19,574 bases of DNA, taken from positions 1 through 19,574 of the forward strand of contig CAYPHA010000078.1 in the NCBI GenBank assembly GCA_964410215.1, in the 5' to 3' direction. Shown piece after piece: positions 14,419 through 19,574 of the stretch; the stretch's first letter is position 1, and each line of letters begins with the position of its first letter. The translations under genes and the position numbers were made by a program. This stretch comes from CAYPHA01 sp964410215 (lineage in GTDB: Bacteria; Calditrichota; Calditrichia; Calditrichales; CAYPHA01). A model generated the notes under the pieces. That model had not been told where the DNA came from, did not search any database, and worked only from the letters and a program-made list of their open reading frames with translations.

Positions 14419-15729
14419 ATGTCGAAACAATTTAATCGCAGAGAATTTATCGGACTCGGCAGTGCCGCTGCCGCCGGTCTGATGATTGCCTGCAGCTCAG
14501 GCAAGAAAAGAACGTTGAAACGGGAGCCTTTTCTCGACCAGGCACCCGACGGGCCGTTGCTTAAGGCCGGGTTGATCGGTTGCGGTGGAAGAGGTACAGG
14601 TGCCGCTGTAAACTTTCTCAATGCAGGTCCGAATCTCAAAATTACAGCACTGGGCGACGTCTTTGAAGATCAGATTGAAAAGTGCCGGAAAACCCTCAGG
14701 GAACAGAAAGAGGCCGAAGTGGCTGATGAAGCCTGTTTTGTAGGATTTGATGCGTTCAAAAAAGTGATCGAATCGGATGTGGATGTTGTGATACTGGCTA
14801 CGCCACCTCATTTTCGGCCCGAACATTTCGCTGCCGCCATTGACGCCCGTAAACATGTCTTCATGGAGAAACCTGTTGCCGTTGACCCCGTTGGGGCCCG
14901 TTCCATTATAGCCGCTTCGAAAAAAGCGGAAGCGATCGGACTTTGTGTGGGAACCGGAACCCAGCGGCGGCATCAACGTGATTATGTCGCCACGTTCAAG
15001 CAGATTTATGAGGGCGCGATCGGGAAAATCGTTTCGGCGAACTGTTACTGGAACCAGAGTCAGCTCTGGTACCGGACACCGCAGAAGGAATGGACCGAGA
15101 TGGAATACATGATCAGGGACTGGGTAAACTGGACCTGGTTATCAGGCGACCATATTGTCGAACAGCATGTTCATAATATTGATGTCATAAACTGGTTTGC
15201 CGAAGGGCATCCGGTCAAGGCTGTCGGTTTTGGCGGACGCCATCGCCGGGTTACCGGTGACCAGTATGACTTTTTCAGCATCGATTTCGAATATGCGGAC
15301 GGTTTTCGTGTCCACAGTATGTGCCGGCAGATCAATGGCTGTGTTAACAATGTTTCGGAATTCGTACGCGGTACGGAAGGGTATTCTAACTGCCGGAATA
15401 CGATATACAATCCGGATGGAACGGTGAAGTGGCAGTACGAATATCCAAAGAACGAGGAAGGAAAATCAACGGGAAACGTTAAAGTCTCAGCATACGATCA
15501 GGAACATATCGATCTGGTCACCGCAATACGTACGAATAAACCGTATACGGAAGCTGAAGATACGGCGATATCCACCATGGCTGGGATTATGGGCAGAATA
15601 TCGGCATATACCGGTCAGGAAGTGACCTGGGAATCAGCCATGGCTTCGGATTTGGCGCTGGGACCCAAAGAATATAAACTGGGACCGGTTGATGTTCCCA
15701 AGGAAGTACCGGTTCCCGGTTCAGAATAA
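14419..15729 (+). CDS. Exported Gfo/Idh/MocA family oxidoreductase (Tat lipoprotein)
   Basis: A 436-residue protein. NRREFIGLGSAAAAG then LMIAC combines a twin-arginine motif with a lipobox-like cysteine, so it is probably a Tat-exported lipoprotein. The Rossmann motif is AGLIGCGGRGTG and the E150-K151-P152 motif is intact. Other family marks are GTGTQRRHQRDY, DWVNWTWLSGDHIVEQHVHNIDV (substrate-domain histidines) and a C-terminal region ending VPVPGSE. It belongs to a different branch from the 4608/7202 pair, with a longer linker between signal and Rossmann fold. A GGATGGGG ribosome site precedes ATG, 16 bp after the cytochrome-SUMF1 stop, so these two are likely cotranscribed and perhaps functionally coupled. 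Expected role: oxidation or reduction of a sugar or keto-sugar at the periplasmic membrane face. Confidence 0.91.
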   Translation: MSKQFNRREFIGLGSAAAAGLMIACSSGKKRTLKREPFLDQAPDGPLLKAGLIGCGGRGTGAAVNFLNAGPNLKITALGDVFEDQIEKCRKTLREQKEAEVADEACFVGFDAFKKVIESDVDVVILATPPHFRPEHFAAAIDARKHVFMEKPVAVDPVGARSIIAASKKAEAIGLCVGTGTQRRHQRDYVATFKQIYEGAIGKIVSANCYWNQSQLWYRTPQKEWTEMEYMIRDWVNWTWLSGDHIVEQHVHNIDVINWFAEGHPVKAVGFGGRHRRVTGDQYDFFSIDFEYADGFRVHSMCRQINGCVNNVSEFVRGTEGYSNCRNTIYNPDGTVKWQYEYPKNEEGKSTGNVKVSAYDQEHIDLVTAIRTNKPYTEAEDTAISTMAGIMGRISAYTGQEVTWESAMASDLALGPKEYKLGPVDVPKEVPVPGSE

Positions 15730-15749
15730 TAACAGGAAAGGATATATAA

Positions 15750-17099
15750 ATGTCACAATCAGATTCCAAAAAAGAGGGGATTTCCAGAAGGGAATTTATC
15801 GGACGTACAGCCGTTGGTGCGGCAGCAATCACCATCGTACCGCGTTATGTGCTGGGTGGAGCCGGTTTCCAGGCCCCCAGTGATAAACTTAACATTGCCG
15901 CAATCGGTGCCGGTGGTAAAGGTATATCCGATATAAACAGCGTAAGCAGTGAAAACATCTACGCATTGTGTGATGTCGATGAAGAGCGTGCCGCAGCCAG
16001 CTTTGAAGCGTATCCGAAAGCAAAACGCTATCATGATTTCAGGGAGATGCTGGAAAAAGAAAAAGAAATCGATGCCGTCACCGTCAGCACACCCGATCAT
16101 ACACACGCCGTTGCCGCTATGATGGCCATCAAACTGAAAAAACATGTGTTCGTACAGAAACCGCTGACGCATACCATTTACGAAGCGAGGCAGCTTGCCG
16201 AGGCGGCAAAAAAATATAAGGTAGTTACGCAGATGGGTAACCAGGGACATTCCATGGAAGGGGCCCGGCTTGTCAATGAATGGATCTGGGATGGAGCGAT
16301 CGGCGATGTGACGGAAGTCCACTGCTGGACCAACAGACCCATCTGGCCACAGAATATACAGAGACCCAAGGAAACACCTTCTTTGCCACCGACACTGAAA
16401 TGGGATCTTTGGCTGGGACCGGCACCCTGGCGTTATTTCCACCCGGCCTATGTTCCATTTGCCTGGCGCGGTTGGTGGGATTTCGGGGTGGGTGCCCTTG
16501 GTGATATGGGAGCCCATATCATGGACCATCCTTTCTGGGCCCTCAAACTGGAATATCCGGAAACAGTCCAGGCTTCTTCCACCGAGTTTAATGAGGAAAC
16601 CTACCCGATTTCGACGATGGTTACCTATACGTTTCCCAAGCGTGGATCCATGCCACCTGTGAAGCTGACCTGGTACGATGGTGGGCTGACACCGCCGCGA
16701 CCGCAGGAACTGGAACCCGGCAGGCGAATGGGCGATGGCGGAGGCGGTATTCTCTTTTATGGAACCAAAGGCAAGCTGATGTGCAGCACGTATGGTAATA
16801 ATCCGCGGCTCATTCCGGAAAGTAAAATGCAGGAGTACGTGCGTCCGGAAAAGACCATTCCGCGTTCACCGGGCATCCACCAGGAATGGATCGATGCCAT
16901 TAAAAACGGTACAGAAGCTACTTCTCATTTTGGATATGCCGGAAAACTGACGGAAACCATGCTGCTCGGGAACCTGGCCGTCCGAATGAAAGATCAAAAC
17001 ACAGTTCTCGAATGGGATGCAAAAAATATGAAAGTCACGAATCTTGAAGCAGCGAATGCCTTCATTCATAAAGAATACCGCGAAGGCTGGAAATTGTAA
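15750..17099 (+). CDS. Tat-exported Gfo/Idh/MocA family oxidoreductase (QKP variant)
   Basis: A 449-residue protein. The signal SRREFIGRTAVGAAAITIVP ends YVLGG. The Rossmann motif is LNIAAIGAGGKG, and the family tripeptide reads Q136-K137-P138 instead of EKP. Substrate-domain marks include NQGHSMEGARLVNEW, LWLGPAPW, WWDFGVGALGDMGAHIMDHPFW and a C-terminal EYREGWKL. This is a common exported Gfo/Idh/MocA branch in FCB and PVC genomes. An AGGAAAGGA ribosome site lies upstream of ATG, and the gap to the previous gene is 20 bp. Its signal peptide is strikingly like that of the truncated gene at the end of the window (TIVPR-VLGG), suggesting a second copy beyond the edge. The lysine and the GAHIMDH histidines are retained, so catalysis is likely. 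Confidence 0.92.
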   Translation: MSQSDSKKEGISRREFIGRTAVGAAAITIVPRYVLGGAGFQAPSDKLNIAAIGAGGKGISDINSVSSENIYALCDVDEERAAASFEAYPKAKRYHDFREMLEKEKEIDAVTVSTPDHTHAVAAMMAIKLKKHVFVQKPLTHTIYEARQLAEAAKKYKVVTQMGNQGHSMEGARLVNEWIWDGAIGDVTEVHCWTNRPIWPQNIQRPKETPSLPPTLKWDLWLGPAPWRYFHPAYVPFAWRGWWDFGVGALGDMGAHIMDHPFWALKLEYPETVQASSTEFNEETYPISTMVTYTFPKRGSMPPVKLTWYDGGLTPPRPQELEPGRRMGDGGGGILFYGTKGKLMCSTYGNNPRLIPESKMQEYVRPEKTIPRSPGIHQEWIDAIKNGTEATSHFGYAGKLTETMLLGNLAVRMKDQNTVLEWDAKNMKVTNLEAANAFIHKEYREGWKL

Positions 17100-17113
17100 C
17101 GAAAGGAAGACCT

Positions 17114-18187
17114 ATGCCTGATCCAATCCGCGTTCTGGTCATTGGTGCCGGGAATATGGGCAGTTCTCATGCCAGGGCGTATCACAAAATTGATGGTTTT
17201 GAACTGGCCGGAATAGTAGACAGGGATTCTCAGAGACGGGAGAACCTTATAAAAGAGCTCGGTGATATGCCGGGTTATTCAACTGTAGATGAGGCGTTAG
17301 AAACGGTAAAGCCGGATGCGGTAGCGGTCTGTTCCTACCCTGATTCCCACTTTGAATTCGGTAAAAAAGCACTGGAAGCCGGCGCTCACGTTTTCATGGA
17401 AAAGCCCCTGGCTGTAACGGTTGAAGATGCCCGAACCCTGGTTCATCTTGCGGAACGGGCAAACCGGAAAATTGTGGTTGGTTATATTCTGCGTCAGCAT
17501 CCCAGCTGGATTACCTTTATTGAGCAGGCCCGCATGCTTGGTAAACCACTGGTGATGCGTATGAATCTCAATCAGCAGAGTACCGGCAAAGAATGGGAAA
17601 CCCATAAAATGCTGATGCAATCCATGTCGCCCATTGTGGACTGTGGTGTGCATTATGTTGATGTGATGTGCCAGATGACGCGCAGCAAGCCCATCCGGGT
17701 TCAGGCGATCGGTGCCCGTCTGAGTGATGAAATTTCTGAAGACATGTATAATTATGGCCAATTGCAGGTTGTATTTGAAGATGGCTCCGTTGGCTGGTAC
17801 GAAGCAGGGTGGGGCCCCATGATGAGCGAAACGGCCTTCTTTGTTAAAGACGTGTCCGGTCCCGCCGGGTGCGTCAGTATTGTGGATCCGGCGGGCGGAG
17901 GCGATGCCGGGTCATCCGATATCGACAGCCATACGAAAACCAACAGCCTGCTCATTCACCGCGCGGAGCGGAATCCGGATGGAACATTCAGCCGTCCGGA
18001 CCAGCTGATGGACATGAGTGACGAGCCGGATCATCAGGAATTGTGTAACCGGGAGCAGCTGTTCTTTTTAAAAGCAATCCGGGGTGAAGTCGATTTAACC
18101 GATCACCTGGAAGACGCGATCAACAGCCTGCGCATTGTTCTGGCAGCTGATGAATCGGTAAAGACGGGCAGGGTCATCAGTCTTTAA
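17114..18187 (+). CDS. Gfo/Idh/MocA family oxidoreductase, cytoplasmic
   Basis: A 357-residue protein without a signal peptide. It begins IRVLVIGAGNMGSSHARAYH, a canonical Rossmann entry, and has E96-K97-P98 in FMEKPLAV. The substrate domain contains VDCGVHYVDVM (Asp/His pair) and a glycine/aspartate-rich loop (PAGGGDAGSSDIDSH) before the last strands. It ends DHLEDAINSLRIVLAADESV, the normal terminal helix. It resembles inositol-2-dehydrogenase/virulence-factor-type members, but no substrate can be named. An AAAGGAAG ribosome site and a 14-bp gap to the previous gene place it in the same operon. Being cytosolic and just upstream of a transporter gene, it may act on the imported product, for instance reducing a keto-sugar with NAD(P)H. 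Confidence 0.9.
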   Translation: MPDPIRVLVIGAGNMGSSHARAYHKIDGFELAGIVDRDSQRRENLIKELGDMPGYSTVDEALETVKPDAVAVCSYPDSHFEFGKKALEAGAHVFMEKPLAVTVEDARTLVHLAERANRKIVVGYILRQHPSWITFIEQARMLGKPLVMRMNLNQQSTGKEWETHKMLMQSMSPIVDCGVHYVDVMCQMTRSKPIRVQAIGARLSDEISEDMYNYGQLQVVFEDGSVGWYEAGWGPMMSETAFFVKDVSGPAGCVSIVDPAGGGDAGSSDIDSHTKTNSLLIHRAERNPDGTFSRPDQLMDMSDEPDHQELCNREQLFFLKAIRGEVDLTDHLEDAINSLRIVLAADESVKTGRVISL

Positions 18188-18217
18188 TTTCAGGTTGCAG
18201 ATACGGATTTAAAATAA

Positions 18218-18252
18218 ACGACCAAAGACGAACGCCTAACGACTAATAAAAG
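18218..18252 (+). repeat. 7-nt periodic spacer tract (ACGACTA type)
   Basis: Five consecutive heptamers fit: ACGACCA (18218-18224), AAGACGA (18225-18231), ACGCCTA (18232-18238), ACGACTA (18239-18245) and ATAAAAG (18246-18252). The last runs into the ribosome-binding site of the transporter gene (AAGGAG, 18250-18255, 6 nt before the GTG start). The unit sequence differs from the ACAAAAT/CTAAAGA tracts, but the 7-nt period and position just before a gene are the same. Confidence 0.5.
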
Positions 18253-18261
18253 GAGCCTATC

Positions 18262-19482
18262 GTGAACAAAAAAATCTATACCCAACTCAGTGTCATGATG
18301 TTTCTGGAATTTTTCATATGGGGTGCCTGGTTTGTTACGCTTGGAACCTACCTGAATGCCCTTAATTTTAGCGGAACTGAAGTTGGTTATACGTACTTAA
18401 TGAATAACATTGCGGCCATTATTTCGCCGTTTTTTGTCGGAATGATTGCTGATCGCTTTTTTTCCTCCCAGAAGGTGATGGCGGTTCTCCACCTTCTTGG
18501 CGGTATCGTTATTTATTTCGTTGCCGATATTACGACGGGCGGAATGCTTATTTTCGGCCTGCTGATTTACAATATTCTTTACATGCCGACTATCGCTCTC
18601 TCCAATGCGGTTTCTTTCCAACAAATGGAAAACCCGGACAAACAATTTCCTTATGTTCGTGTCTGGGGTACGATTGGCTGGATTATTGCCGGGCTGGCAA
18701 TCAGTCTCGTATTGGCCAAATATTATAATCAGGTTGAGGCGACTTCCATACCAATGAAAATGGCTGCGGTGGGATCAATCATCCTTGGACTTTATTCGTT
18801 CTTTCTCCCCGATACACCGCCAAAGAATATCGGCAAAGATATTACGGTAGGTGATATTCTGGGTGTTAAGGCCCTGAAGCTTCTGAAAGACAGGAATTTT
18901 GCTATTTTCGTCATCGCTTCCCTGCTGATCTGTATACCCCTGGCATTTTATTACAATTTCACCAATATGTTCCTGAATGAACTGGGTATGACGGGAACCG
19001 CCGGAAAGCAGTCCATGGGCCAGATGTCCGAGGTGATTTTCATGTTTCTCATGCCCTGGTTTTTTGTCCGCCTCGGTGTTAAAAAAATGCTGCTGGTTGG
19101 TATGCTGTCCTGGGTGCTGAGATATATCCTCTTTGCCCATGGTGATTTGGGAAGCATGGTGTGGATGTTATATGTCGGTATCCTGCTTCATGGACTGTGT
19201 TATGATTTCTTCTTCGTAACCGGTATGATATATGTGGATAAAAAAGCAGGGGTTGAAATTCGGGCACAGGCTCAGGGATTTATTTCCCTGGTAACCTATG
19301 GTGTGGGTATCGGACTGGGATCCGTCGTATCCGGGCAGATTGTCGATTTTTTCACGGCGGAGGGGGTTAAAGACTGGACAACCATCTGGTGGATACCGGC
19401 GCTGTTTGCTGCTGTTGTCGCCATATTCTTCTTCTTTACATTCAAAGATGAGCGAGTCAACGAAAAAACGAGGCAGGCATAA
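18262..19482 (+). CDS. MFS transporter, nucleoside:H+ symporter (NHS) family-like
   Basis: A 406-residue polytopic inner-membrane protein with about 12 hydrophobic segments. The GTG start is supported by AAGGAG 6 nt upstream. It opens YTQLSVMMFLEFFIWGAWFV, and carries FVGMIADRFF after the second helix and FPYVRVWGTIGWIIAG, the hallmark of NHS-family (NupG/XapB-like) symporters. Later come MFLMPWFFVRLGVKK and YDFFFVTGMIYVDKKAG. The family is named for nucleosides, but its many FCB/PVC members sit in sugar-catabolic clusters next to Gfo/Idh/MocA and TIM-barrel genes and probably import sugars or sugar derivatives. It likely brings the periplasmic product into the cytoplasm, driven by protons. 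The next gene starts 3 bp after its stop. Confidence 0.9.
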   Translation: MNKKIYTQLSVMMFLEFFIWGAWFVTLGTYLNALNFSGTEVGYTYLMNNIAAIISPFFVGMIADRFFSSQKVMAVLHLLGGIVIYFVADITTGGMLIFGLLIYNILYMPTIALSNAVSFQQMENPDKQFPYVRVWGTIGWIIAGLAISLVLAKYYNQVEATSIPMKMAAVGSIILGLYSFFLPDTPPKNIGKDITVGDILGVKALKLLKDRNFAIFVIASLLICIPLAFYYNFTNMFLNELGMTGTAGKQSMGQMSEVIFMFLMPWFFVRLGVKKMLLVGMLSWVLRYILFAHGDLGSMVWMLYVGILLHGLCYDFFFVTGMIYVDKKAGVEIRAQAQGFISLVTYGVGIGLGSVVSGQIVDFFTAEGVKDWTTIWWIPALFAAVVAIFFFFTFKDERVNEKTRQA

Positions 19483-19485
19483 TCG

Positions 19486-19574
19486 ATGACGGTAGTGAAT
19501 CGCAGAAATTTTATTAAAACGGCTGCTTTGTCGGCAGCCGCATTTACCATTGTTCCCCGCCATGTCCTTGGCGG
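19486..19574 (+). CDS. Start of a further Tat-exported protein, probably Gfo/Idh/MocA (3' end outside window)
   Basis: ATG at 19486 opens a frame that runs to the window edge, 29 codons. It reads TVVNRRNFIKTAALSAAAF then TIVPRHVLGG. This is a twin-arginine signal whose end closely matches the signal of the 15750 protein (TIVPRYVLGG), which is characteristic of exported Gfo/Idh/MocA proteins. Only the signal is visible, so the family call rests on that similarity and on context. A GAGGCAGG upstream, inside the transporter's last codons, can serve as ribosome site, and the 3-bp gap implies translational coupling with the transporter. Confidence 0.7.
   Translation, partial: MTVVNRRNFIKTAALSAAAFTIVPRHVLG

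Noticed and set aside
15759..16529. 256-codon open frame on the minus strand
   Set aside because: It is antisense to a clear Gfo/Idh/MocA gene, its protein has no family motif, and no ribosome-binding context is seen.

Overview
The window is about 19.6 kb, with every recognisable gene on the + strand: 15 protein-coding genes, the first and last cut by the window edges. I see no rRNA, tRNA, CRISPR array or transposase gene. Most genes have a clear purine-rich Shine-Dalgarno sequence (for example before 3366, 12167, 15750, 17114 and 18262). Exported Tat-type Gfo/Idh/MocA proteins, DUF1080, DUF6807, SUMF1 and HEAT-repeat proteins together suggest a Gram-negative heterotroph of the FCB/PVC type (Bacteroidota-related, KSB1/Calditrichota-like, Planctomycetota-like). 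The phylum cannot be fixed from sequence alone.

Layout: (1) 2-1833, the 3' end of a ROK sugar kinase overlapping by 4 bp a Cys-type sulfatase. (2) 2005-4361, a cytoplasmic Gfo/Idh/MocA dehydrogenase and a xylose-isomerase-like TIM barrel. (3) 4608-8518, two closely related Tat-exported Gfo/Idh/MocA proteins flanking a DUF6807 lipoprotein. (4) 8561-11113, a large exported HEAT-repeat protein with a C-terminal beta-sandwich. (5) 11212-14402, a Tat-exported hydroxypyruvate-isomerase-like TIM barrel, a DUF1080 (3-keto-disaccharide hydrolase family) lipoprotein, and a single protein joining a NapC/NrfH-like tetraheme cytochrome to a SUMF1 domain. (6) 14419-18187, three more Gfo/Idh/MocA proteins, two with Tat signals. 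(7) 18262-19482, an NHS-family MFS transporter, followed by the first 29 codons of a seventh Gfo/Idh/MocA-type protein.

Taken together, the genes look like a sugar or glycoside catabolic locus built on oxidation rather than classical glycosidases: many Gfo/Idh/MocA oxidoreductases, two TIM-barrel isomerase/lyase-like proteins, a DUF1080 protein, an uptake system, a sugar kinase and a sulfatase, and no recognisable glycoside hydrolase. This matches the gene content of the oxidation-elimination-hydration (3-keto-glycoside) route of glycan cleavage. Much of it is predicted to act outside the cytoplasm, which raises the question of where the electrons go. The membrane-anchored tetraheme protein inside the cluster is the only redox carrier visible here. 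Its SUMF1 domain lacks both catalytic cysteines of formylglycine-generating enzyme, so it is probably not the maturase of the upstream sulfatase.

The spacers are unusual. Three carry degenerate 7-nt periodic tracts just upstream of genes. One of these is interrupted by a ~135-bp MITE-like element with terminal inverted repeats and an apparent 9-bp target duplication. Another spacer carries a different palindromic-type fragment and a 10-nt periodic tract that artificially lengthens an open reading frame.
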